From: Candidatus Eiseniibacteriota bacterium
GTDB taxonomy: Bacteria; Eisenbacteria; RBG-16-71-46
Length of the DNA stretch: 51,470 nucleotides
Reading direction: 5' to 3'
Assembly (NCBI GenBank): GCA_016178725.1
Contig: JACOSV010000053.1
Coordinates: 1-51,470, forward strand
Within the stretch, counting starts at the first letter, position 1; each line of letters begins with the position of its first letter. This document shows positions 8,791 through 17,221 of this stretch, piece by piece. The position numbers were made by a program, and so were the translations under genes. The notes under the pieces are model-generated. The model searched no databases and was not told the DNA's origin. It saw only the letters and a list, made by a program, of their open reading frames with translations.

Positions 8791-10173
8791 CTAGAAGCGC
8801 GTGACGCCGGTGAAGTGGAAGTCGCGCACGCGCAGCGCCGGGACGACGACCGTGTTGCCGAGGTAGTCGAAGTACGTCGGCTCGGCGTCGCGGCCGATCG
8901 CCTCGGCGCGCGCGAGCACGTCGAGCACGCTCTCGTTGAAGCGCAGATTGCGCACGCCGCCCGCGAGCCTGCCGCCTTCGATCAGGAACGTACCGTCGCG
9001 GGTCATGCCGGTGACGATCGTACGGCGCGCATCCACGACGCGGTTGTACCAGAAGCGCGTGACGAGGATGCCGCGCTCGACGCCGGCGATGATCTGGTCG
9101 AGGCCCTGATCGCCCGTCGCGAGCACGAGGTCGAAGGGAAGCGGGCCCTCGACCGCGGGCGGCGGCGTCGCGTGGCCGGTGCTCGCGACGCCGGCTTTGC
9201 GCGCCGTGCGGCGATCGTGCACGACGCCGCGCGCGATCCCGCGCTCGATCAGCGCCACGCGCCGGCGCGGCGTGCCTTCGTAGTCGAACGGACGCCCGAA
9301 CCCGCGCGGGTCGAACGCGTCGTCCACGAGGTCGACCGACTCGCCCGTGATGCGCTCGCCGATCTTCCCCGACAGGAACGATCGCCCTTCCTGCTCGCTC
9401 TGGGCGCCGAGGCCGAGCAGCGCGAGGAACGCGACCAGCTCGGCGGCGGCCGCCGCCTCGAGCACGACCGTGTAGCGCCCGGGCGGAACCTCGGCGGGGG
9501 CGCGCGAGCGCTCGGCCTTCTCGAGCGCGGTCGCGCCGAGCGCGGCGACGTCGAGCGCCCGCCAGTCGCGGCGGTGGCGGTCGCACCAGCCGCTGGAATC
9601 CGCACCGCGCACGGTGCACGTGAAGCGCGCGTACGTGTCGGCGTGCCACGCGAACACGCCGCCCGTGCTGGCGACCGCGAGTGTCGCGGCCGAGGTCGAG
9701 AGTGCACCCGCCGCGTTCATGCCGTGCGCCGCCGCCTGATCGAGCACCGGCCCGACGGCGTCCGCGCGCTCCTCGGGCGTGCAGGCCGCAGTCGCGGGGA
9801 CGAATCCAGCGATCTCGGGCGTCTCGGCGGGCGGTGCCGGCTCGGGCAGCGCATCGTCCTCGGGCGAGAGCCGGGCGAGCGCGAGCGCGCGGTCGGCGAC
9901 CTGGCGCAGCGCGCTCGAATCGAGCCGCGACGTGCTGGCGATTCCGGAGCGCCGGCCGACGATCGCCTGCACGGTGAGCGTGTGGCGCAGCCCGGTCACG
10001 TTCTGATGGATCTCGTTGTTCGCGAAACGCGTCAGGCTCTCGTCGCGCGATTCGAGCACGGCGAGCGTCGCGTCGGCGGCCGACATCGCGAGCGCCTCGC
10101 CGAGCAGCCCCTTCGCCTCGTCGCGCGCGATCGGTGGCCGGCCGACGCCCAAGGCGGTGGTCGCGCCGCTCAC
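8791..10173 (-). CDS. tldE: TldE/PmbA family protein (metalloprotease partner subunit)
   Basis: A 460-residue TldE/PmbA homologue. TldE pairs with TldD to form a heterodimeric protease that degrades unfolded peptides and, in enterobacteria, trims the microcin B17 leader; TldE itself lacks the zinc-binding HExxxH, and none is seen here. Family features are ESRDESLTRFANNEIHQN near residue 45, RRSGIASTSRLD, a central VVLEAAAAAELVAFL and the C-terminal GMTRDGTFLIEGGRLAGG followed by LRFNESVLDVLA. The gene lies 7 bases downstream of the tldD stop, the expected operon order. No leader-peptide substrate gene is apparent nearby. Confidence 0.93.
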   Translation of the reverse strand: MSGATTALGVGRPPIARDEAKGLLGEALAMSAADATLAVLESRDESLTRFANNEIHQNVTGLRHTLTVQAIVGRRSGIASTSRLDSSALRQVADRALALARLSPEDDALPEPAPPAETPEIAGFVPATAACTPEERADAVGPVLDQAAAHGMNAAGALSTSAATLAVASTGGVFAWHADTYARFTCTVRGADSSGWCDRHRRDWRALDVAALGATALEKAERSRAPAEVPPGRYTVVLEAAAAAELVAFLALLGLGAQSEQEGRSFLSGKIGERITGESVDLVDDAFDPRGFGRPFDYEGTPRRRVALIERGIARGVVHDRRTARKAGVASTGHATPPPAVEGPLPFDLVLATGDQGLDQIIAGVERGILVTRFWYNRVVDARRTIVTGMTRDGTFLIEGGRLAGGVRNLRFNESVLDVLARAEAIGRDAEPTYFDYLGNTVVVPALRVRDFHFTGVTRF

Positions 10174-10180
10174 GCGCGCC

Positions 10181-11623
10181 TCATGCGCCGTACCCGACGC
10201 CGACCGTGATGCCGCGGAAGCGCGCCGAGGCGGCGCCCTGCGCGGTGCGCATGGACTGGCTCGGCTGTCCCTTGCCGCAGTTGGGCGTGCCCCAGATCTC
10301 CCAGTCGTCGGCGACCGCGTCGCAGCGGTTCCAGAACTCGGGCGTGATGCCGGTGTAGGTGCAGTTCTTGAGCAGGCGTCCGCGCTTGCCGCCCTTGATC
10401 TCCCAGCCCGCCTCGGTGCCGAACTGAAAGTTGTAGCGGCGGTCGTCGATCGACCACGAGCGGTTGGTCGCCATGAGGATCCCCTCGCCGGTGTCGGCGA
10501 TGAGGTCGTTGAGCGTCCACACGCCCGGCTCGAGGTTGATGTTGGTCATGCGGATCAGCGGGATGTGGCCGAATGACTCGGCGCGCATCGTGCCGTTCGA
10601 GGCGAGGCCGATGAGCGGCGCGGTCTCGCGCGAGGTGAGGTAGCCGACGAAGCGCCCTGCGCGGACGAGGTCGACCTTCTGTGCCGGTACACCCTCGTCG
10701 TCGAAGCCGAACGTGCCGAGCCCGCGCGGCGCGGTGGCGTCGGCGACCAGGTTCACCGCCTCGGAGCCGTAGCGCAGCGTGCCGAGATGCTCGGGGGTGA
10801 GGAACGACGTGCCGGCGAAGTTGGCTTCGTGGCCGAGCACGCGGTCGAGCTCGGCCGGATGGCCGCACGACTCGTGGATCTGGAGGCTCACCTGCGAGCC
10901 GTCGAGAATCACGTCGAACTCGCCGGCCGGGCACTGCGGCGCGCTGAGCAGGGCGACCGCGGTGTGCGCGGCCTCGGCGGCATGGCCCGGCAGATCGAGG
11001 CGCTCGACCAGCTCCCAGCCGCCGGCCTCGAAGTGGCCGCCGAACGAGTTCGGGTACGAGCGCCACTGCAGATCGTTCGCGTCGCGCGCGTAGGCGCACA
11101 GCCCGCCGCCGGTGTGGACGATGCGCTGCTCGATCCGCGCCCCCTCGGTCGAGGCGAAGTGCTTGCGCTCCTCCCAGCAGTGGACCTGCGCCTGCGCAAC
11201 CGCGATCGCGGGATCGACACGGCAGGCGGCCGAGGTGCGGATCAGGAGATCGATCTTGTCGGCGAGCGGCACGGTGAAGGGATCGCGCGCCGCCGGCGTT
11301 TCGTAGCGCCCCGTGGCCGGCGCGAGCGCGGAGAGCGTGATCGGCACGCGGCGGAAGCGCGCCGAGGCGGCGGCGATCCGGCACGCGAGCCGCGCGCAGC
11401 GCTCGGCCTCGGCCGGATCGGCGGCGGCGCTCGCCGCGAAGCCCCACGCGCCGTCCACCAGCACGCGCACGCCGAGGCCGAGGCCGCTCGATTCCTTGAG
11501 CGCGGTCGGGCGCTGGTTCTTGACCTCGACGAACTGCTCGCGCGATTCGATCACGCGCGCGTCGGCGTACGCGGCGCCGGCGAGCTGCGCCACGTTCAGA
11601 GCACGTTCGGCGAGCTCGCGCAT
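10181..11623 (-). CDS. tldD: TldD family zinc metalloprotease
   Basis: A 480-residue TldD homologue, the catalytic subunit of the TldD/TldE protease. The zinc motif HExxxH is present as IHESCGHPAELDR near residue 250. Other family features are the N-terminal DARVIESREQFVEVKN, AFGSFGFDDEG-type FGFDDEGVPAQKV, NINLEPG and the C-terminal GTPNCGKGQPSQSMRTAQGA. The start is taken at ATG 11623, which has GGAGG five bases upstream (11633-11629 on the minus strand); an in-frame ATG at 11677 would add 18 residues with no ribosome-binding site. It heads the tldD-tldE-antiporter operon and diverges from the gene at 11684. Confidence 0.94.
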   Translation of the reverse strand: MRELAERALNVAQLAGAAYADARVIESREQFVEVKNQRPTALKESSGLGLGVRVLVDGAWGFAASAAADPAEAERCARLACRIAAASARFRRVPITLSALAPATGRYETPAARDPFTVPLADKIDLLIRTSAACRVDPAIAVAQAQVHCWEERKHFASTEGARIEQRIVHTGGGLCAYARDANDLQWRSYPNSFGGHFEAGGWELVERLDLPGHAAEAAHTAVALLSAPQCPAGEFDVILDGSQVSLQIHESCGHPAELDRVLGHEANFAGTSFLTPEHLGTLRYGSEAVNLVADATAPRGLGTFGFDDEGVPAQKVDLVRAGRFVGYLTSRETAPLIGLASNGTMRAESFGHIPLIRMTNINLEPGVWTLNDLIADTGEGILMATNRSWSIDDRRYNFQFGTEAGWEIKGGKRGRLLKNCTYTGITPEFWNRCDAVADDWEIWGTPNCGKGQPSQSMRTAQGAASARFRGITVGVGYGA

Positions 11624-11643
11624 CGAGTCCTCCGCAGCGGTGC

Positions 11644-11671
11644 TTGTAGCGATGAACGGAGCGCGGATACT
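11644..11671 (+). promoter_or_regulatory. Candidate promoter of the CMD-like gene
   Basis: TTGTAG (11644-11649) and GATACT (11666-11671) are 16 nt apart. A start near 11678 would leave almost no leader before the ATG at 11684, matching the near-leaderless pattern seen elsewhere in the window. Confidence 0.3.
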
Positions 11672-11683
11672 GTCCAACGCTCC

Positions 11684-12310
11684 ATGGCAGCGTCAAGGAG
11701 AATGGCGGCGGCGCTGCGCTTCGCCGTCGTCGCGAGCGGCCGCGACGCGCGTGCGGCGCGGCGTGCGGTGATCGCGGGGCGCAGGGCGGGCGTGCCGCGG
11801 CGGACGCTCGAAGAGATCGCGCTCATGCTGATGCTCTACGCCGGCTACCCGGCGGCGCTCGAGGCGCTGCGCGCGCTGGCCGAGGCGTGGCCGCCCGTCG
11901 CTGCGCGCGGGCGCCGCCGCGCCCGGCGCACGCGCGAGGGCGGGCCGTCGCGGTGGCGCACGCGCGGCGAAGCGCTGTGCCGCCGCGTCTACGGTCCGCG
12001 CTTCGGCCGGCTGATTGCGTCCGTGCGCGCGCTCCATCCCGACCTCGCGGTGTGGATGGTCGAGCACGGTTACGGCCGCGTGCTCGCGCGTCCGGGACCC
12101 GCGGCGCGCGCCCGCGCGCTCGTGACCGTGGCGGTGCTCGGCGCGACCGGCCGCGAACGCCAGCTCGTGAGCCATCTGATCGGCGCGCGGCGGCTGGGCG
12201 CGAGCGCGGCCGAGGCGCGCGCGGCGTGGCGCGCCGGCATGCGCGGCGGAGACGCCGCGGCCCGCGCCGCGGCGCGGCGCGCATGGGGAGCGGCGGCGGC
12301 CGTGCGGTAG
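11684..12310 (+). CDS. Carboxymuconolactone decarboxylase-like (AhpD fold) protein
   Basis: A 208-residue Arg/Ala-rich helical protein. Two stretches resemble the AhpD/CMD helical core: RTLEEIALMLMLYAGYPAAL (about 45-65) and, after a basic linker, RARALVTVAVLGATGRERQL with LIGARRLGASAAEARAA (about 145-185). This suggests a tandem CMD-type protein. AhpD proteins use a CxxC pair for thiol redox chemistry, but I see no CxxC here, so a peroxidase role is doubtful. The start is ATG 11684; a second in-frame ATG at 11702 has AAGGAG directly before it but at too short a spacing. It is divergent from tldD. Function unknown beyond the fold. Confidence 0.7.
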   Translation: MAASRRMAAALRFAVVASGRDARAARRAVIAGRRAGVPRRTLEEIALMLMLYAGYPAALEALRALAEAWPPVAARGRRRARRTREGGPSRWRTRGEALCRRVYGPRFGRLIASVRALHPDLAVWMVEHGYGRVLARPGPAARARALVTVAVLGATGRERQLVSHLIGARRLGASAAEARAAWRAGMRGGDAAARAAARRAWGAAAAVR

Positions 12311-12406
12311 GGGCGAGCCGCGCGTTCGCCGGGCCGCCGATTCGCGGCGCGGGCACCGCGCGTTGACCGCCGCCGGCGCGTCAAGTGGCCGCGGGGTGCG
12401 CGTTTA

Positions 12407-12435
12407 TTGACCCCGCCGCGGCCGGTTCATAAGAT
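12407..12435 (+). promoter_or_regulatory. Promoter of the bacillithiol-led operon
   Basis: TTGACC (12407-12412) and TAAGAT (12430-12435) are separated by exactly 17 nt in an otherwise very GC-rich gap. It is one of the best sigma-70-like promoters in the window. Transcription would start near 12442 and read into bshC and the ten genes after it. The remaining 12311-12406 sequence shows nothing else I can name. Confidence 0.65.
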
Positions 12436-12444
12436 GACCCGCTC

Positions 12445-12531
12445 ATGGTGCGTCCCCGCATGATCCGGCGCCCGCGGCGTCGCACGTTCCCAACCTCGCC
12501 CATCCCGTGGCCGCCGCGGAGAGTCCGCTGA
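12445..12531 (+). other. Possible upstream reading frame overlapping the bshC start
   Basis: An ATG at 12445, two or three bases after the predicted transcription start, opens a 28-codon frame rich in Arg and Pro (beginning MVRPRMIRRPRRR) that ends at a TGA inside bshC (12529-12531), in another frame. If it is translated as a leaderless message it could affect access of ribosomes to the bshC GTG at 12507. There is no ribosome-binding site and this may be chance. Confidence 0.2.
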
Positions 12532-14150
12532 CTTCGACCACTTCGATCGTGCGGGTGCGCGGACGCATTCCGATTCCGACCCTGAGCGCCGCGCGTCCCA
12601 CGAGTCCGCTCGGGGACGACATCAGCAGCGGCGGTCCGATCTCGCGCGAGCGGTTCGCCGTGCTGTGGTCGGACGACGCCGGGCTGCGCGCGCTGGCGAA
12701 GGCCAAGCGTGCGCCGCTCGACGCGCGGCTCGGCGAAGCGATGCGCGCCTATCACCGCCGCCTCGGCGCGTCGCCCGAGTCGCTCGACTCGCTCGAGCGG
12801 CTGGTGCGTGGCGATGCCGTGGTCGCTGTGGCGGGCCAGCAGCCGGCGCCGCTCGGCGGTCCGCTCTACGCGCTCCACAAGACCGCCTGCGCCGTCGGCC
12901 TCGCCGCCGAGATCGGCGCGCGCACCGGCGTTCCGGCGGTGCCGATGTTCTGGATGCACGGCGAGGACTCGGACTTCGCCGAGATCCGCACGGCCACGAT
13001 CGCGGACGCGACGCTCGCGCTCCACGATCTCGAGCTGCCCGCCTCGGCGCATCGCGAGGGCGGCCTCATCGGCGCCGTGCCGCTGGCGCCGCTGGCCGAG
13101 CTCGAGGCCGCGGCGCTGCGCCACTGGGCGCCGTTCCCCGGCCACGCCGACGCGGCGCGGCTGCTCGAGCGGGCGAGCACGCATGCGCGCGATCTGGGCG
13201 AGGCGTACAGCGCTCTCCTTCTCGCGCTGTTCGCGGACCAGGGGCTGGTGGTGATCGACCCACGGCTGCCGGAGTTCCGCGCCGCGGCGCGTCCGATCAT
13301 CGACCGCTATCTCTCCGACGCGGACCGGCTCCAGGCCGCGGCGCGCGCCGCCGGCGACCGGCTCGAGGCGATGAGCGGCCAGCGCCCGCTCGGCGGGCCC
13401 GCGCTCGATTCGTTCGTGTTCCGGATCGAAGACGGGACGCGGCACAAGGCGACTCCCGACGAGGCACGCGCGCTCGGCGCCCGCGCCGAGCTCACGCCCA
13501 GCGTCGCGCTGCGTCCGGTGGTCCAGGACGGCGTGTTCCCGACGGTGGCGATGGCGTGCGGCGCCGCCGAGGCGTCGTATCTCGCGCAGCTCCGCGAGGT
13601 GTTCGAGGGCCTCGGCGTCCGGCCCGCCTGTCCCGTGCCGCGATTGAGCGTGACATGGCTGCCCGCCTCGGGCATCGAGCTCCTCGAAGCCTCGGGCGCG
13701 CGCATCGAAGAGCTGGTGTTCGAATCCGACGCGGTGCTCCGCCGGCTCGCCGACCATCAGGTGCCGGCCGACCTGCGCTCCGCGCTCGAGCGCGGCCGGG
13801 AGGCGTCGCGCGGCGCGCTCGAACGGCTCGCGGACGCGGCGCGCGCGGTGGACTCCAGCCTGCCGCAGATGATCGAGTCCGCCCGCGGCAAGATCGACTA
13901 TCAGTTCGAGCGTCTGCGCGAGGGCGTGGCGGGCAAGGTCCGCCATCGACTCGAACAGGGGCATCCCGAGTGGCCGCGGCTCCGCTACTACGTAAGCCCG
14001 GGCGACAAGCTGCAGGAACGGCGCATCGCATCGCTCGAGCCCGTGGCGCGCCGCGGCGCCGGCGTCGTCGCCGACCTGTGCCGGATCGCCGGCGACCACG
14101 CCCGCTCGCTGGCGTCGGGCGGTTTCGATCACTGGGTGCTCGAGCCGTGA
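12507..14150 (+). CDS. bshC: Putative cysteine ligase BshC (bacillithiol biosynthesis)
   Basis: A 547-residue protein of usual BshC length. BshC adds cysteine to GlcN-malate in the last step of bacillithiol synthesis. Recognisable signatures are VVAVAGQQPAPLGGPLYALH (about 107-126, nucleotide-binding-like), PMFWMHGEDSDFAEI (about 150-164), RPVVQDGVFPTVAMACG and EASYLAQLREV in the middle of the second half, and a long C-terminal coiled-coil segment around KIDYQFERLREG. The chosen start is GTG 12507; no ATG is in frame nearby. Its stop overlaps the GTG of bshB (GTGA). The three bsh genes together make the assignment firm. Confidence 0.94.
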   Translation: MAAAESPLTSTTSIVRVRGRIPIPTLSAARPTSPLGDDISSGGPISRERFAVLWSDDAGLRALAKAKRAPLDARLGEAMRAYHRRLGASPESLDSLERLVRGDAVVAVAGQQPAPLGGPLYALHKTACAVGLAAEIGARTGVPAVPMFWMHGEDSDFAEIRTATIADATLALHDLELPASAHREGGLIGAVPLAPLAELEAAALRHWAPFPGHADAARLLERASTHARDLGEAYSALLLALFADQGLVVIDPRLPEFRAAARPIIDRYLSDADRLQAAARAAGDRLEAMSGQRPLGGPALDSFVFRIEDGTRHKATPDEARALGARAELTPSVALRPVVQDGVFPTVAMACGAAEASYLAQLREVFEGLGVRPACPVPRLSVTWLPASGIELLEASGARIEELVFESDAVLRRLADHQVPADLRSALERGREASRGALERLADAARAVDSSLPQMIESARGKIDYQFERLREGVAGKVRHRLEQGHPEWPRLRYYVSPGDKLQERRIASLEPVARRGAGVVADLCRIAGDHARSLASGGFDHWVLEP

Positions 14151-14908
14151 GCCACGTGGACGCGTTGTTCTTCGGTGCGCACCCCGACGACGTCGAGCTC
14201 ACGTCGGGCGGTCTCGCGGCGCTGTTCGCCGCGCACGGCCACGCGGTCGCGATCGTGGACCTGACGCGCGGCGAGGCCGCGAGCCGCGGCACGCCCGAGA
14301 CGCGCGCGCGCGAGGCCGCCGCCGCCGCCGAGGCGCTCGGCGTCGCCGAGCGCCGCTCGCTCGGCCTGCCCGACCTCGGCCTCGACGCACACGATGCCGC
14401 GCAGCAGCGCACGGTGGTCGAGTGCCTGCGCGCGCACCGCCCGCGGCTCGTGATCGCGCCCGACCGCCACGACGCGCACCCCGATCACATCGAGGGCTCG
14501 CAGCTCGTCGCGCGCGCGTGCTACCTCGCCGGCCTCGCGCGCTATCCCGCGGCGGGCGAGCGCCACCGGCCCGAGCGGCTGCTGTTCGCGCTCTACCGCG
14601 CGTCCGCTCCGCCGCATCTGGTCGTCGACATCACGCCGGTGTGGGAGCGGCGGATGGCGGCGCTCGAGGCGCACGGGAGCCAGCTCGGCGGCGGGCCGGC
14701 GCCGGGCAAGGCGTCGCCGCGCGGTGCCGGCGCGCACGAGACGTATCTCACGCATCCCGATTTCCGCGTCGAGGTCGAGGCGCGCGCGCGCAGCTTCGGC
14801 GCGCGGATCGGCGCGCGCTACGGCGAGGGTTACCGCACTCGCGGCCCGCTCGCGATCGACGACGCACGCGCCCTGCTCGGCGGCGCGCACGGGGGCGGCG
14901 CACGATGA
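14147..14908 (+). CDS. bshB1: GlcNAc-malate deacetylase BshB (PIG-L/LmbE family)
   Basis: A 253-residue zinc-dependent deacetylase of the LmbE family. BshB removes the acetyl group from GlcNAc-malate to give GlcN-malate, the second step of bacillithiol synthesis. The zinc site is seen in FFGAHPDDVELTSGG (about residues 8-22) and APDRHDAHPDHIEGSQLV (about 105-122). The downstream PHLVVDITPVWERRMAAL segment is typical of the bacillithiol deacetylases. Start GTG 14147 overlaps the bshC stop and its own stop overlaps the bshA ATG, so the three are translationally linked. Confidence 0.94.
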   Translation: MSHVDALFFGAHPDDVELTSGGLAALFAAHGHAVAIVDLTRGEAASRGTPETRAREAAAAAEALGVAERRSLGLPDLGLDAHDAAQQRTVVECLRAHRPRLVIAPDRHDAHPDHIEGSQLVARACYLAGLARYPAAGERHRPERLLFALYRASAPPHLVVDITPVWERRMAALEAHGSQLGGGPAPGKASPRGAGAHETYLTHPDFRVEVEARARSFGARIGARYGEGYRTRGPLAIDDARALLGGAHGGGAR

Positions 14909-16101
14909 CGGCGCAGCGCAAGACGCCGCGCGCGAAGTCGTCCTCCTCCGGCGAGACGCGCCGCGCCGTGCCGGCGCGCCGCCGCCGCCCGCGGAAGATC
15001 GGCATCACCTGCTACTCGCACTTCGGCGGCAGCGGCGTCGTCGCGACCGAGCTCGGCCTCGCGCTCGCGCGGCGCGGCTTCGAGATCCACTTCATCGCCC
15101 ACCGTCTGCCGTTCCGCCTGCGCGAGTTCTCGTCGAACCTCTACTTCCACGAGGCGACGCCGGCCTCGTACCCGGTCTTCGAGCAGACGCCGTACAATCT
15201 CGCGCTCACGACCAAGATGGTCGAGGTCGTCGAGAACTACAGCCTCGACCTGCTGCACGTGCACTACGCGATGCCGTTCGCGGCGAGCGCCTACCTGGCG
15301 CGCCAGCTGCTGCTGCCGCGCCAGCTCGGCGTCGTGACCACGCTCCACGGCACGGACATCACCGTGGTCGGCGTCGAGCCTGCGTTCTTCCGCGTCACCA
15401 AGTTCAGCATCGAGTCGAGCGACCGGGTGACCGCGGTGAGCCGCTACCTCAAGGAGCGGGCCGAGGAGAGCTTCGGCATCACGCGACCGATCGACGTGAT
15501 CTACAACTTCGTCGATCCGGCCGTGTTCGCGCCGCGCAAGCACAGCTCGATCCGCCTCGCGCCGCCTTCGAGCAAAGTCATCATGCACGCCTCGAACTTC
15601 CGGCCCGTGAAGAACATACCGGCCGTGATTCGCATCTTCGCTGAAGTCCGGCGCAAGGTGGCTGCCAAGCTGGTCATGGTGGGCGACGGCCCGGAAAAGG
15701 CGGGGGCGGAGCAGCTTGCGCGCGAGCTCGGAGTCGACCGGGACGTGCTGTTCCTCGGCAATCAGGACTGCATGGAGGAGTTGCTCCCACTGGCCGATAT
15801 CTTCTTGTTACCGAGCTCCTCGGAGAGCTTCGGCCTCGTGGCTCTCGAAGCCATGAGCGCCGAGGTGCCGGTGGTGGCTTCCAGCATCGGCGGTTTGCCC
15901 GAGGTCGTGGAGCACGGGATGACCGGATTCCTTCACGATCCCGGGCACCTCGCCGGCTTCGTGGGCTCGGCGCTCAAGCTGCTGACCAACGATCGCCTGC
16001 GCCGAACCATGGGCCGGCGCGGGCGGCGGGTGGCGCGCGACCGATTCGGCGCCGACGAGATGGTGGATCGCTACATCCGCGTATACGAGTCCCTGCGCTG
16101 A
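14905..16101 (+). CDS. bshA: N-acetyl-alpha-D-glucosaminyl L-malate synthase BshA
   Basis: A GT4-family glycosyltransferase of 398 residues that transfers GlcNAc from UDP-GlcNAc to L-malate, the committed step to bacillithiol. After a basic tail of about 30 residues the enzyme begins with [19 protein letters not shown], the BshA signature. Further on come [47 protein letters not shown] and [14 protein letters not shown], the donor-binding E(x7)E region, then [10 protein letters not shown]. The basic N-terminal extension ([16 protein letters not shown]) is unusual. The start ATG overlaps the bshB stop. Confidence 0.96.
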   Translation: MTAQRKTPRAKSSSSGETRRAVPARRRRPRKIGITCYSHFGGSGVVATELGLALARRGFEIHFIAHRLPFRLREFSSNLYFHEATPASYPVFEQTPYNLALTTKMVEVVENYSLDLLHVHYAMPFAASAYLARQLLLPRQLGVVTTLHGTDITVVGVEPAFFRVTKFSIESSDRVTAVSRYLKERAEESFGITRPIDVIYNFVDPAVFAPRKHSSIRLAPPSSKVIMHASNFRPVKNIPAVIRIFAEVRRKVAAKLVMVGDGPEKAGAEQLARELGVDRDVLFLGNQDCMEELLPLADIFLLPSSSESFGLVALEAMSAEVPVVASSIGGLPEVVEHGMTGFLHDPGHLAGFVGSALKLLTNDRLRRTMGRRGRRVARDRFGADEMVDRYIRVYESLR

Positions 16102-16105
16102 TCGC

Positions 16106-17221
16106 ATGCTGGGAAAGAACCGACGACTGGCGGTGCTGGCCGAGGGGAGCTTCACGCCGCTCGACGGCAAGACGGCGGTCGGCGTGCTGCGCTACCGGCC
16201 GCGCGAGGTCGTTGCCGTCATCGACTCGACGCGCGCCGGCCGCACGGCGGCCGAGTGCACGGGCGTCGGCGGCGCGATCCCGGTCGTGGCCGACGTCGCG
16301 GCCGCCGCGGCGCGCGGCGCCGACGGTCTGCTGATCGGCATCGCGCCGCAGGGCGGCGAGCTGCCGCCCGCGTGGCGGACGGTCGTGCACGACGCGCTCG
16401 CGCGCGGCTGGGACGTGCTCTCCGGACTCCACGCCTTCCTCGCCGACGATCCCGAGCTCGCCGCCCTCGCCGCGGCGCACGGGGGCCGCCTGATCGACGT
16501 GCGTCGCCCGCCGGCGCGGCGTCCGGTCGCGGCGGCGCGCGCCGCGGACGCGTCGGCGCTGGTCGTGCTCACCGTCGGCAGCGACTGCAACGTCGGCAAG
16601 ATGACCGCGGGGCTCGAGCTGCGCGCGGCGCTGGAGGCGCGCGGCACGCGCGCGGCGTTCGTGGCCACCGGACAGACCGGCATCTTCGTGGCGGACCAGG
16701 GCACCGCGGTGGACGCGGTGCCGGCCGATTTCGTCGCCGGCGTCGTCGAGGAGATGGTGCTCGCCGCCGCGCGCGGCGAGGGCGGCGACGCGCCCGAGGT
16801 CGTGATCGTCGAGGGCCAGGGCGCGCTGCACCATCCCGGCTACTCGGGCGTGACGCTCGCGCTGCTCCACGGTGCCGCGCCCGGCGCGATGGTGCTGTGC
16901 CACGCGAGCGCGCGCGATCGCGTGCGCGTCGGCGGGCGGTCCGGCGCGCCGGGGCTCACGGGCGGGCCGGCCGTGCCGCCGCTCGCCGAGCTGGTGCGCG
17001 TCTACGAGCAGGCGGCGGCGTGGGTGCGGCCGGCGCCGGTGGTGGCGATCGCGCTCAACACGCTCGGACTCGACGAGGGCGCGGCGCGGGCGGCGGTCGC
17101 CGCCGCGGCGCGCGAGACCGGACTCCCGGCCGGCGACCCGGTGCGCTTCGGCGCCGAGCCGATCGCCGCGGCGGTGCTCGACCATTTGAACGCGCGGAGG
17201 CGTCATGCGACTGCGACATGA
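16106..17221 (+). CDS. dgcN: DUF1611 family P-loop protein (DgcN-like, D-glutamate N-acetyltransferase type)
   Basis: A 371-residue protein of the family long listed as DUF1611. It has an N-terminal Rossmann-like domain (VVAVIDSTRAGRTAAEC) and a P-loop NTPase-like C-terminal domain with VGSDCNVGKMTAGLEL near residue 155-170, then GQTGIFVADQGTAVDAVPAD and VEGQGALHHPGYSGVTLAL. A DUF1611 member, DgcN, has been described as a D-glutamate N-acetyltransferase working with the racemase DgcA; here the same pairing occurs, the next gene being an enolase-superfamily epimerase that overlaps this one by 17 bases. Four bases separate it from bshA. The family match is strong; the D-glutamate substrate is inferred from known homologues. 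Confidence 0.82.
   Translation: MLGKNRRLAVLAEGSFTPLDGKTAVGVLRYRPREVVAVIDSTRAGRTAAECTGVGGAIPVVADVAAAAARGADGLLIGIAPQGGELPPAWRTVVHDALARGWDVLSGLHAFLADDPELAALAAAHGGRLIDVRRPPARRPVAAARAADASALVVLTVGSDCNVGKMTAGLELRAALEARGTRAAFVATGQTGIFVADQGTAVDAVPADFVAGVVEEMVLAAARGEGGDAPEVVIVEGQGALHHPGYSGVTLALLHGAAPGAMVLCHASARDRVRVGGRSGAPGLTGGPAVPPLAELVRVYEQAAAWVRPAPVVAIALNTLGLDEGAARAAVAAAARETGLPAGDPVRFGAEPIAAAVLDHLNARRRHATAT

Noticed and set aside
8791..11623. A microcin or other peptide-maturation cluster around tldD-tldE
   Set aside because: TldD/E can process modified peptides, but no precursor peptide, cyclodehydratase or exporter of peptide type lies nearby; the third gene is a cation antiporter.
11695..11702. 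Start of the CMD-like gene at ATG 11702 because of the AAGGAG before it
   Set aside because: The AAGGAG ends one base before the ATG, too close to serve as a ribosome-binding site; ATG 11684 is kept.
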